NCBI GenBank assembly: GCA_004154925.1
Contig: QJNS01000067.1
Coordinates: forward strand, 186,001 to 250,000
Length of the DNA stretch: 64,000 bases
Origin: Monosporascus cannonballus
Lineage: Eukaryota > Ascomycota > Sordariomycetes > Xylariales
Reading direction: 5' to 3'
Shown: positions 1 through 11,287 of the stretch, piece by piece
Position numbering within the stretch: the first letter of the stretch is position 1
How the letters are laid out: each line of letters starts with the position of its first letter
Position numbers and translations under genes: made by a program
The notes under the pieces: model-generated
The model's database searches: none
Told to the model about the DNA's origin: nothing
What the model saw: the letters and a program-made list of their open reading frames with translations, nothing else

Positions 1-384
1 CCTATTACGGGATTTACCTTTTTGAACGCTATATTTATCTATATTCGTAATCTTTTTTAATTTAATCTTTTTTTACGAATAATACGTTCCAGGGCCTTGT
101 AATACTGCTAAAAGGCATCTTCCTAGGTATTCTTTGCCCTAGAAAAATCGAACTGCCTCCCAAGCTTCGTTATAATACCAGGGTTTCGGTATATGAAGCT
201 ATTAACCCAGTATTTCCCTAGAGGCTTTTTGTAAGATAATGCAGTCCCCTGTAGCCAGCCAAAAGGGCTAGAACAGAACCCCATATATATCCTGATAAGA
301 CGTTTCCAAATATCAAGAATAGTACCTAGTTGCTAATATAGCCTAGAAGGGTTTGGAATTGCTGACCTTTTGGTATTGTAGCTA
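1..384. other. No gene recognised; decayed repeat-like DNA
   Basis: AT-leaning sequence with stops in all frames. On the minus strand some stretches read like worn transposon coding sequence, but no motif is secure. I see no supported gene, RNA or signal. It abuts the target duplication of the solo LTR that starts at 390. Confidence 0.4.
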
Positions 385-389
385 GCGTC

Positions 390-808
390 TGTTACGGATC
401 CCCGAGTAGACCCGTTCTGGAGGCCCCAGGGCTGCAGAAGAGGGAAGCTCCACACTCTAAGTCACGTGACTTAGAGTGATCTAACTGATTTATTAGATTA
501 TATAGATCATAATAATCTAAGTGATCTAACAGATCCAAGAAATCAATGTCACACCAGTAGAACGGAAGGAGGTATAAGACTTCAGGTTTCTTATGTAAAT
601 AGCCACCTACTTAGTTTTTCGCTCCTTAGCTATCAATCTAAGCTTTTAGCCAGAGGCAACTGTACCATTCTTTGATTGAAAGAGAAGTACCTTAAAATCT
701 CCTTAACGAACATATTGAATTATTCCTTACCTTATTGTTACCTGCAAATCAAGACCCTTTTCGGATACTGTTCATACCTCCAGGTGGATGTATGACAGGT
801 TCGTTACA
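390..808 (+). repeat. Solo LTR, RE5/RE6 family, with perfect target duplication
   Basis: A 419-bp repeat that begins TGTTACGG, ends GGTTCGTTACA and is flanked by GCGTC on both sides (385-389 and 809-813), an exact 5-bp target duplication. It matches the LTRs of RE5 and RE6 (for example the reverse complement of 38884-39301), including the shared block around GATGTATGACAGGTTCG. Unlike those copies it keeps its GC and CpA content, so it is little or not RIP-mutated. No internal region or partner LTR is nearby, which implies LTR-LTR recombination. A 26-bp perfect palindrome centred on CACGTG lies at 453-478 in the U3 part, followed by repeats of GTGATCTAA type. Confidence 0.9.
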
Positions 809-813
809 GCGTC

Positions 814-1892
814 GCACCTTCGTTATCTCACACTTTTCGTCCTTATAGTTCTGTAAAACGACTTTAATAAAGCGACGGACTTAAGCCTTATTAAAAATTC
901 GTTCTGCATCTTTTTTTTCGCATATTTACTTTATTACAAAGTCCTTATTATCTTTTAAAAAGCGTTAATAAGGTTTAAGGCTTTTTTGCATGGTAAGATC
1001 GCCGTCTCGGCGTCTCCGGACCGTTATAGCAGAGGTACCCCAAACCTTAGCTGCATTTTTAACCCTGGCACCCCCCCTTACTTCCTTAAATGACTTAACA
1101 ATAAGGTATTTATCGTCAGGGCCTATTTTTAAAATCTGATACGAATTGCTTCAAAATTGCTTTAATTGTTGTTGAGTTACAGTATATTGATGAAGAAGGT
1201 TTACATTCGCTAATCGGGAAAATTCGTTCTTCAAAGGTGAGTGCACTCCAAAGGTGGGTCACCCACACTAGAGGTCAGGCAACCTGTTAATTACACCTTT
1301 CTTCAGTTATATGCTTCTGTGTGTGATGTCAGGGTCTCATAGATTCGAAGCGAACCAGGCAGCTGACACGACCTGAAGGGGAGGAACCAGTTTTCTATTT
1401 TTTTTTTTATTTGTATGCTTTAGCAGGGACGTCGCGAACAGCTTCTGGCTAATTTAAGTTGTCGCTTTGTTTTGCTCTACATACCGACGTCTAGCCGTCT
1501 TCCACAGCAATTAGGAATAAGTCCAAATAGAGTTCCTCCCAATCTTCACGTGATATTTCCCTTTCCAAATAAACTCTTTGGAGAGCCACCAGGGGACCCC
1601 AGCTTCAGCATTCCCGAGACCCGCGGTGGGGTGCAAGCCACTAAAAAGCTTGGCTTGCTAACAAATTTCTCAAGTGTCCATCAATATCTAATTGGCCAAC
1701 TTTGGCTCTGAATGATCCGAGTAGCAGCTTCATTCCCCCAAGGCCCTCCCAAGCGGTTTGCGTCACCTATTACTGGCTATTGCTGCTTGCGAAGCCCCCA
1801 CATTTCACTGGCCATTTTCTGACCAGTGTATATGACTCAATGCGAACAATTCCATCGGCCGACGAGCGGACGAACCGTAGTCCACTCATGCC
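814..1892. other. Intergenic, no gene recognised
   Basis: Mixed composition with a T-rich run near 1400-1412 and only short frames that I cannot assign, such as the one beginning at 1472. No splice-consistent coding structure, RNA gene or transposon terminus is convincing here. Confidence 0.4.
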
Positions 1893-1895
1893 TTA

Positions 1896-2532
1896 GGGTG
1901 TGTTCGGTGCAGCGGCAGATGAAGGAAAAAGTGACATTTTCGCCCCACATATTTAGCTCAGAGATTTATGCTTTTCGCCCCATGTACACCCTAGCTTTGA
2001 ACTTGCTTACGAAAACAACTTTTCTTTCGGTTGTTCAGTTATTGCTGTTACCATTAATAACCCGTTAAGTACGATATTGCGATAACTTCACGGGCATTTT
2101 TTGGTGATCAACGAGGTCGAAAACCTGTACGATTGCCAGCCACGATATCGACGTTCCGAAACGGCATAATGGCCGTCGGGCATCAATACCTGATAATAAT
2201 CTAATGATATTTAACAATAATTTTATGATGTTCGACAATAGTTCTTATAAGATTAATAACGTATGAGATCATAAAGGGCAAAATCAATGTAAGCGGCTAT
2301 TACTTTAATGGCTGTTACGGCAGCTTCCCGCCGCCGGCGCTTTTTCAGCAGCTGCGATAAGCTAGCCCGTCCAGGCCTGGTTGCCAAGGGTACATCAAAA
2401 AAATCTTCGCCGCCGCTGCTCATGAAGTCTCCTGATGATCGCTTCCTGATAGGGGAAGGCGTTATGCTTATATGGGGGCGAGTGGCGAAAAGCTACATGC
2501 TTCGCGGCCGCTGAGATCCATCGAACACACCC
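1896..2532. mobile_element. PIF/Harbinger-like non-autonomous DNA element (MITE)
   Basis: The ends are an inverted repeat: GGGTGTGTTCGG at 1896-1907 and the complement of GGGTGTGTTCGA at 2521-2532, 11 of 12 bases identical. A second GCAGCGGC/CAGCGGC block lies just inside each end. Both ends are flanked by TTA (1893-1895, 2533-2535), the 3-bp target duplication typical of PIF/Harbinger elements, whose inverted repeats commonly begin GGG/GGC and contain GTGTT. At 637 bp it is too small for a transposase plus its DNA-binding partner. The short frame at 2308-2514 lies inside it and shows no domain I know. Confidence 0.72.
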
Positions 2533-2535
2533 TTA

Positions 2536-3373
2536 GTCGGTATCCCCGAGCCAACTCCTTTCCTTCCTCAGTGTCATAGAAAAAGTCGCCCTGACATTTA
2601 TACAGATTTCGAGGTTGGCGACCCCGGGCTCTCCCTTTCTTCGCGGCGACTTTCGCCTTTAGATAGGGCAGGATGGTTCGAAAGATTCATCAAGCTTGTC
2701 CTCGTTCAGGAAAGGTTGGTGTGAGCACAGTGCTAGCTCATCCCGGAGACGGTGAGCTATGCCGGCAAGGTTGGCGAAGCGCAGCTTACGGTATGCTCCA
2801 AGTGCTAAGATCCCCTTTTCCTTTCCAAGTCCCACCACCCGTCGCAAGGATCTTAACAAAAAGGAGTGCAACTTCCAATTCGCAATCGCTTGATTGCCTT
2901 TTCCAGCCTCTGCTTATCTGCCAACAGTGACCGAATCATTCAGCAACTAACTTTGCTGTTGTTTATTCTGACCCTTCTCGTTTTGGGGTCTTTTCTCTTT
3001 CTAATTCCGTCTAGCTTCGTTTTCGCGTTGGCTGCGCGAGAGCTATATTCTTCAGGTCTCAAGGCTTGCCGGGGGTCGGAGGCTCCTAATCTCCTTAGAG
3101 CTGTGAAGAGATATACATAAATCAACCAACTTGTATTCTGGATTCCTGTGCAGAATCATGCGGTTGCTCATCTGAATTTGTGGATGTACTGCATCGTGGG
3201 CTCTACGCTTCTCCGCGAGTCTGGGTTCGCCGCGAATGGGGGATGAATATTCTTATCCCTGTTGACACTCTGATGCCTCTGATTGCCTGCCGCTGTTCAC
3301 CCTTCCCTCCTAACCTCGGACCCCACCAAATGAATTACCCTAGCAATGAATACGGATTTCCACCAAAACGCGC
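2536..3373. other. Intergenic, no gene recognised
   Basis: GC-balanced sequence with overlapping short frames on both strands (for example 2659-2930, 3180-3455). None shows a domain, plausible introns or a consistent coding bias. It may be relic or spacer DNA. Confidence 0.4.
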
Positions 3374-3378
3374 GATAT

Positions 3379-3786
3379 TGTCACGACCTGACAAGCTCAG
3401 GCCTACGGAAACGGTCGCAACAAGGATGACACGACCCACCTTGCAAGTCACGTGACTAGAAGTGATCACTGACGGGTCAGTGATCACTTCAGAACAGTCA
3501 CGATCAAAAACGATCATGATCACCACACCAGGAGTGATCGGTGGTGATCGCCAGTAAAGAACAAAAAGGATATATACGCTCGTTATTTCCATAGTCTAGA
3601 TAGCACCAGCTTGCAACACTCATCAATACCAATCGTTTGTGATCAACAGTTCGTTACCCAAGACGCCCTTGGTATTACGAGACGTGACACGTTACTGTAT
3701 CCATTGCTCAGACTCCCACGATACTCCTGCCAACATAAACCCGTACGACTTAGGTTTAATAGTTGGTTAAACCCCTAGCCGTCACA
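3379..3786 (-). repeat. Solo LTR, RE1-related, with perfect target duplication
   Basis: A 408-bp repeat that starts TGTCACGACC, ends AGCCGTCACA and is flanked by GATAT on both sides (3374-3378, 3787-3791). Its second half (about 3568-3786) matches the RE1 LTRs, including the block TAATAGTTGGTTAAACCCC. Its first half is a different, GC-rich sequence with several TGATCA sites and a 14-bp-arm inverted repeat at 3460-3489. It is not visibly RIP-mutated. The strand is uncertain because the termini are themselves complementary. By the orientation of RE1 the LTR would read plus; by the TGTGACGGC end it would read minus. Confidence 0.88.
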
Positions 3787-3791
3787 GATAT

Positions 3792-5106
3792 AAAAAAATT
3801 TAATAATAAATTAACAAAAACGTATATAATAAAATAAAGGCAATAGACATATAAAAGATATTATGTTACATATATGCAACAAGGTATATATTAAAAAAAT
3901 ACTTCATTTGATATTTTAAACTAAAATCTGATATCAAAAGAAATATATATTTATAAGAGTTGATAAAATATTAACTTCGTATTAATTGAAAAACTAATTG
4001 ATATATTTCTATTATTGAAATATTAAATTTACAAATTAAAGGAGCTGTCCTATTATAAATATCATAAATCATATATACGTAAAAATTAAAAAATATAAAA
4101 TATTATAACAATATATTTTTTTTAAAAAAGTGATAAATATACTGACTATACTAATGATTATAGAAAAGTTATTTTACTACTTTTTAAAAAATATATTAAA
4201 TTATTATAAAGTTTTGTTGCGTTTTAGCATATTAATATTCTATAATTATTTTTTTAAATTATAACATTTAAAAGTTTTACATATTATGTATATAGAAATC
4301 AATTATTTAGCTAATTATATATTTATATTTACTGAAACGAGGCTGAATTATTTTGTTAAACCCCGTTTTATTTAAGTATATATTTATTGTTTTATTAATT
4401 ATGTGTTTAATATTTTTAGAATTTCTAATTAATAAAATGAAAAAGATTTTTAAAAATAAATATAACAACTGATAATAGTAAGAATAATAATGATTAAAGA
4501 ATACAAATTTAGTACATATCTCAATTATTAGAAATTAAATTAAAAATATTTTAATAAATTGATTTCTAAAATATATTATCTTCTTATAAAAATTTAAACA
4601 CATTTCTTCATATTAATATAAAACATTTACTTGAAGGTTTTTGTAAAATATAAAATATATAAAATAAATTTTTATTTTAAATATATTTTTATTATGTTAA
4701 TTAGTATTAGTAAAATAGTATAATTAAAAGATTAAATTTTTATTACTAAGTAGTTTATAATAAAAACCTAAATTTATAAAATATGTTAATTTCGGTTATT
4801 TTTAAATGTATTGTTTATTCGATTATTGTTTTATTTGATATATTCAAACGCTTTTTTATATTTTTAAATGTTTTAAAATTTTTTACAATATATTCGTATT
4901 TTTTCTTTTATTTCGTTTAAACTGTGCGCGTAAATTGTTTAATTACGTAATATAAGTAATTTATATGAATAAAAGACAAGGTCAGTTTATTAAACTAAAA
5001 ACTGTTTTATTTTAGCTTTTTTTGTTATTTTATTATTAATTTTTCTATATCGCCCGTTATAGCGATAATCCGTATTCATTGCTAGAGTAATTCATTAGAT
5101 GGGGTT
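3792..5106. other. AT-rich RIP-type relic DNA, no gene
   Basis: Extremely AT-rich sequence with stops in every frame and no terminus, motif or RNA that I can identify. Its composition equals the interior of the dead retroelements, so it is probably an older RIP-mutated repeat whose identity is lost. Confidence 0.5.
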
Positions 5107-5111
5107 CCAGG

Positions 5112-5497
5112 TGTTACGACCTGACGGGTTCCGGCCTCAGAAAACGGTTAACGAGGATGACACGGACCACCTTCCAGGTTATGTAACGGATGTTCAGCAA
5201 AGATCTGCTAAGCACGAGTAATTAGCATTATATAATTGCTTAACAAAACCTTGATAAGTATAATTGAGCAAAAATAAATAATAATATCAAAACCAATATA
5301 TATATGCGTATTATTTCTATAATTTAAATAATACCAACTTATAATACTTATTAATTATTTATAATATAATTTTTATATTTTTAATATTAAGCAATATAAT
5401 TAAATTTCTTTACTATTCTAAAGTCCTACGATATTTCTATTAATATAAACCCGTACAATTAATGTTTAATAATTGGTTAAACCTTTTAGCCGTTATA
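5112..5497 (+). repeat. RE1 5' LTR
   Basis: A 386-bp LTR, TGTTACGACC to GCCGTTATA. Compared with the 3' copy it shows many C/T and G/A differences. Its distal part, from the TATATATATG block near 5306 onward, is shared with the RE3 LTR and the 3379 solo LTR, while its first ~190 bp are distinct. Confidence 0.9.
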
Positions 5498-8400
5498 CGT
5501 TATAAATTTTTATTCAGAAATACGGTTAAACTTTGAGCAATATCGCCGACATTATATCTATTAGCAAACAGCCCGAACAGCCTATTTACCAAGTTTCTGA
5601 TAACTCGGATATCGGAATGGAATCCGAAAAGAGAAAAAAAAGCCTTACCTTTTTCGCGAAAAAGTTTTCCGACGCCTAAATATTATAAACGAACGTATCG
5701 TTTAGGTTAAAAAAATAATAATAACCTTATAACGTTCTTTTAAGCCGCCCGTAAAAAGTCTAGGAAAAAGGAAAAAGTTTCCGAAATCGGAAAACTTTTT
5801 CGGACGAACTAAGTTATGTAATTAAATTTTACTAAAGAATTAAAAAAAACTTTTAAATTTTTTAAGCCAAAACTTTTCGACAAAATTTCGACGAAATGAT
5901 GATTATTTTTAACTTAATATTAAATATATTTCGGATATTCTTTTATTGGATTTGTTATGTTTAATATACGAATAAAATTGGCGGTTAAACGATGTATCGA
6001 AAATATAATTATTTAATTTAAGCTCGTTATAAAGAAATACTATATTTTATTAATCGAAAATTAAAACTCGAAAATAATATAAATTTATAATAGTTATAAA
6101 TAAATTAAATAAATATAAACGAACATTTTCGAAATAATAAATAAAAAGAAATAAAAACTAAAATATGAATTAAATAGTTATAATAAAAAGAATTAATATT
6201 TAATTACGCTAATATATTTATTTGATTAGCCTTTCAACTACATTAAACATAAAAAGTATTAATAATTAAGTTTGTTTACGACCTAAAAATATATAAAAAA
6301 ACAATTTAAATTTAATCGGCCTAATTATTTATCGAATTATGTCGTAATAATAATTAAAATTAACGATAGATAATACGTCTAGCGTAGTAGAGGTATTAAA
6401 GAACAAAATAATAGCAAATCCCGATATACGACTAATACTAGGGCTTTTTAATACGGTAACATTTCTTACGGTACGGAACTAGGACTTATAGAACTAAAAG
6501 TTATTTATAAAAAGGACTAAAATCAAACTAAATATTTTATTTATAATAAAATAAGATAGAAAGCAATATAATATGAGGCACCTAAGAAATCTTATCAAAA
6601 TAACTAAAAACCAACATTTAAAGAATAATCTAAAAAAATAAAAAAACCGGAAATAAACTTATTAATATAATTCGGCCTAAGCACGTACTAGGCCCCTTAT
6701 AACGAGAAATCTAACAGGGAATACGAAAAAGCAAAAAGCTAGCTTAATAAATATCGTAAGCATAATAAAAACAATTATAAGAATAATTATACAAATACAA
6801 GAATTAAATAGAAAAAGGTTTATTTCGGAACCCCTGATTAATATAACAAAATATATGCCATATATTGTCCACGAGAAACATATGCCGATTATAAAAAATA
6901 AAAATAATATATGTATAAATAAATTAGTCGTATATATTATAAAGAGTTTAATTTCTAAAACCGAAATAAAAATTAACAAAAATAATAAATAATAATATAA
7001 ATATTTTCAATTTATAGCGCCAGAAAATATTTAATAATTAGCCAAAACAAAACACTGGCCCCAAAGAAATAATGCTCGTAAGAAAACACTTTGTATAATT
7101 ATTAATAATATAATTACCAAACCAAAAAAAGTTAATCGAATATATAATAAAAATATATTACCAGAAAATTGTTATAAATTTCTATTTTTCATTAGTATTT
7201 ATTATAAACCCTTATAAAAAAAGCTAGTAAGAAAGAAATACGTTAATTTATAAAAGAACTTTAGAACGACAATTAGTATAATGTATAATAAGATATAATC
7301 GAAATCGTAAGAAAAGAAATTACCTAATAAAGGAGAGAATTATAACAAAATTAAAAGTAATTAATGTAAGTTAAAAAAATAATATGCTAGCAATAATGAT
7401 AAATATAAAAGCTTACCGCGCTAAATATAAAAGTATAGATACAATTTGACAAATTCGACTAGGAATTAAAAAAGATTACTTATAAAAAGGTTGCAAAATA
7501 ACGCAACCCAGAGAAGTTAAAAGGAATTCCCAAAAAAAGCTTTAAACGTAACGATAAAAACTATTAATAACCTTATACTTTTGGACATACGAATTAAAAC
7601 TTATTAATATACCGCATTAATAAATTTCGGAACTTTAAACGGAAATTATATTGCACTAAATATAATGAATAAGTTTAAACTATTATAAAAATATAAGTTA
7701 AAACCTTATATAACGACGAATATCGAAAATCAGTAATTCGTCTACGATAACGAGAAAATTATACGCGAAATTAATTATCTCGAAATTTTTATTTAAGGAT
7801 AATATCAAATTGTTAATTTCGATATCGTTTTACTTAGAAATTACGATATAATCTTAAGATTACCATGAATACGCCAGTACGGAATTTTGATTAATAAAGA
7901 GATTAACCAGTTAAGGTTCGCCTTATACCTTATTAACCGACAAAAAAAATTAAGATCTTAACATTCGATCAGAAATAACGACAAATATAGGTATAAAAAT
8001 ACGACAGAAACCTTATTACCTAAAGAGATAAGATATAAAAAAATAGACATTAAAGAAATACGACTTATCGTTGCTACTATTAAAGTGAAATTAAAGTAAC
8101 TAAATAACAACTTAAAATAACAGTTCTAAAAGTTAAAAAATCTAACTAATATACTACTAGAGTACCACAGATATAGGTAACTTTTTACAAACAAGCTTAA
8201 TACGAAATTACTAAAATATAGCGAATAAAACAATAATATAATCCTCAAAAAAGTCTTTAACAAAGTTTTACCCCATTTATAACTTTAACGGAAACGAATT
8301 ACGCATTTTTAAAAAATATCTAGAAAATCGGTTACAAAAAGGATAAATTAGACCTACGAAATTACCAACAGAATATTTTATGTTTTTTGTATACAAAAAA

Positions 8401-8710
8401 GAGAAACTTGCAACTTATAGTTAATTATCGCTAATTAAATAATATTATAATAAAAATCGAATACTACTACCTTTAATTATAAAAATAAAAAACCAACTTT
8501 ACGGAACCAAAATATTCACAGCGTTTAATCTTAAAGATAAATATAATCTTATTAGAATTAAGAAAAGATAAAATAAAAAATAATTTTCAAAACGAAATAC
8601 GGATTATTTAAGTACTTGGTTATATTAATAAACTTATAAACGTACTAATAACTTTTTAATAAATGATAAATCATATGTTATAGGAATACCTCGATATTTT
8701 TGTAGTATGT

Positions 8711-8788
8711 TACCTCGACGACATTCCTATCTTTTCCGAAACTGAAAAAGCATATATAGGATACGTTTATAAAATTTTTCAAGCTTTA
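8711..8788 (+). pseudogene. RE1 reverse transcriptase relic (YLDD box)
   Basis: The frame reads Y-L-D-D-I followed by S-E-T-E-K and a hydrophobic stretch. This is the catalytic YxDD motif and following helix of Ty3/Gypsy reverse transcriptase. The two catalytic aspartates survive here, but the surrounding frame is broken by TAA codons, so no functional enzyme is made. Spacing to the integrase relic about 1.1 kb downstream fits RT-RNase H-IN order. Confidence 0.8.
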
Positions 8789-9857
8789 TAAAACGTAAAA
8801 TTATTTATTAACGTAAAAGAAATTTAGTTTTACGTACAAGAAATAAAATATTTAGAACTTGTTATTATGTCAAGATATATGAAGATAAACTTTAAGAAAA
8901 TCGTTGCAGTTATAAAATAATAAATGTTAATAACAATTAAAAAGGTATAGATATTCTTCAAATTCGCCAACTATTATAAAACGTTTATTCGAAACTTTAG
9001 CAAAATAACTATATCTCTAACGAACTTTACGAAAAAAAAAAGTTCAAATAAACGTTAAATACGAAAAAGGCATTTTAGGATATCAAAAATATAATTACCA
9101 GCAAACCAGTATTAACTATATACGATTTAAACCATTTCGTTAAATTAAGAACCGATATTGCGGATTATATATTAAACGTAATAATCGAAAAACGAAATAA
9201 GTAAGGCAAATTATAATTTATTATATTTTTTATATAAATTAAAGAAATTCAAGTTTCAGTAAGATGTACAGGATAAAGAGTTTATGGCTATTATTATAGT
9301 ATTTCGAAAATTTAGACATTTCCTAAAAGAAAACTTATACCAAATTAAGGTTTATATAAGTTATCAAAATTTTACCCCTTTTATTATAATCAAAGAACTT
9401 ATAAAACGATAACTTTGTTACGCGAAAAAATTAACGAATTTCGACTTCGTTATTATATATTAAAAAATTAGAAAATAACAAAGCAAACGCTTTAATCAAA
9501 CGACTAAATTTCGAAAAAAAAATATTGGTCAAAATTAGCTATATAAATTTTTAATATTACCATAAAAAATATTTACGCCCGTAACAAATTACGAGAATTC
9601 AGGCAGTACCCTTTGAGATATATTAGAAGATTTAATAGTATAACGATAATTTCCTAAAAAACCAAAAAAAACGAAAATGATATAAATTTTTAAAAAATAG
9701 TAAAACAATTTACTACGAAATATACGCAGATATCAGATATATAATTATCCAGAAATTTATAAAACATTAAAATAACTTTAACGTACATATTTTTTTTCAT
9801 AAAATGAAATTAACGGTACAGAAAATTATATAGCAATATAATATTTGCGTTAAATTA

Positions 9858-9917
9858 AAGGCTCGACGACATAAGCCATATGGAAAATTACAGCTATTAT
9901 TAATTGCACAACGATTA
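9858..9917 (+). pseudogene. RE1 integrase relic (zinc domain/core junction)
   Basis: The frame gives K-A-R-R-H-K-P-Y-G-K-L-Q, the widely conserved linker after the HHCC zinc domain of Gypsy integrases (usual form RHKPxGxLxPL). The flanking frame is stop-ridden. The same linker is visible in RE5 near 35019 and on the minus strand of RE3 near 23500. Confidence 0.72.
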
Positions 9918-10269
9918 TAATATTTAGTTATATTTAATTTTATTATCAAACTTTTTATATTAAAAAGTCTAGTTATAGAAATATTTTATAATAATATATT
10001 TGTAATTAATAATCGATTTTCTAAATCTTTTTATTTTTTATTATACGATATAAATATAAACGCCCAAAATAATAACACATATTTTTTTCAAACATATTTT
10101 TAATATATACGGATTACTAATAAACGTTATTTTAAATAAAGAATTAATATTTGTATTTAAATTTTAATAAGACCTTATAACGTAAATCGGCTTAAATTAT
10201 AAATTATTTAATATTTTTAAACCTTAAATAAATAATTAAATTAAATTAAATAAATTAAAGCTTAAAAAC

Positions 10270-10414
10270 TGTTACGGCCTAGTCACCCGTAATGTCTTCC
10301 AACATGTATGAGTACATATAGACAGCTGTAAGCACTAGGATGATTGCCACAATTGCGATTATTCTGCCGATCTTTTGCCCTGGTAGCGCAGCGGTATAAG
10401 GTGCAGCCCTAACA
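10270..10414 (+). repeat. 145-bp mini solo LTR (copy m1) inserted in RE1
   Basis: It begins TGTTACGGCC, ends CAGCCCTAACA and is flanked by AAAAC on both sides (10265-10269, 10415-10419). The paralogous uninterrupted site is visible in RE3 at about 23201-23225 (minus strand), so this is a real insertion. TG...CA ends plus a 5-bp duplication are the mark of retroviral-type integrase. The 3' end contains TAGCGCAGCGGTA, which resembles a tRNA A-box, but no B-box was found. A second copy lies at 29856-29988. Confidence 0.82.
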
Positions 10415-11097
10415 AAAACCTATGAACGATATTATATTAATTACAAATATAATAACTAAGTTGAAAAATTATTTATTACCTAGTTAATTTATAATATTAA
10501 AAATTTCGAAAATAATAAAAGAATATTAATAAATATAAATTTTAATTATATTCCAAATATTGATAAAAAGAATACGTAATACCGGTTCAATTAATATGAA
10601 AATAATTTTTACGTAAAAATAATTACGATAATTGTATTAAAAATTAAAATTAAAATTAAAATTCGTACGAACTTAAATAAATAAATATTATAATTAAAAC
10701 AAATTAAAAAAACAAACATTTAAAAAAAGAAAATAATTTTTCTGATTATAAACAATAGTCAAATCAAACGGCCTAATAAAAAAGTCGATTTTAAATATAT
10801 CGGTCTATATAAAATCGCTGAAATATTTTAAAAAATAATTATTCTTTAGAACTTTTACTAAAACTTAAATTTTATTTAACTTTTAATATCTTTTTATTTA
10901 AATTAATAAGAAATATAATCAAAATATATACGATATAAAACGATATAAAAATAAAAAACGAATAGATATATAAAGTAAAAACAAATCTTCGATATACGGA
11001 AATAAACCGGACTTATTTAGCATTTAATTAAGTGAAAAAAGTACCCAAATTTCGAAAATACCTGGGAACTCGCCAAAACCTTATTAGCGCCCAGCAC

Positions 11098-11287
11098 TGT
11101 TACAGGCTAGAGCCTATAGGGCAGCTCGGGCTTACGGAGCGAGCTCCTTAGCCCGAGCTTACCCATATATATATAGGGAGCAGCCACCTTATTAGTGGTT
11201 AATTATTTTTCTCCTTCCTTTCTTACCTTGAATATAAACCTTTATTTGACCGTATTTCCGTTTAACCTACGTATTGTACCCGTTATA
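11098..11287 (+). repeat. RE2 5' LTR
   Basis: 190 bp, TGTTACAGGC to CCCGTTATA. It has a TATATATATAGGG promoter-like block near 11166 and differs from the 3' copy mainly by transitions. Confidence 0.9.

Noticed and set aside
2308..2514. A 69-codon frame, possibly a small gene
   Set aside because: It lies wholly inside the putative PIF/Harbinger element and has no recognisable domain. It is mentioned with that element instead.
6677..6979. A 100-codon, very hydrophobic minus-strand frame inside RE1
   Set aside because: Ile/Phe/Leu richness is what any long frame in AT-rich RIP-mutated DNA gives. It does not correspond to any Gypsy protein.
10350..10414. A tRNA gene at the 3' end of the mini-LTR (A-box-like TAGCGCAGCGG)
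   Set aside because: No B-box or cloverleaf can be completed, and the sequence ends at the TAACA terminus with a target duplication. A tRNA-derived origin remains only a possibility.
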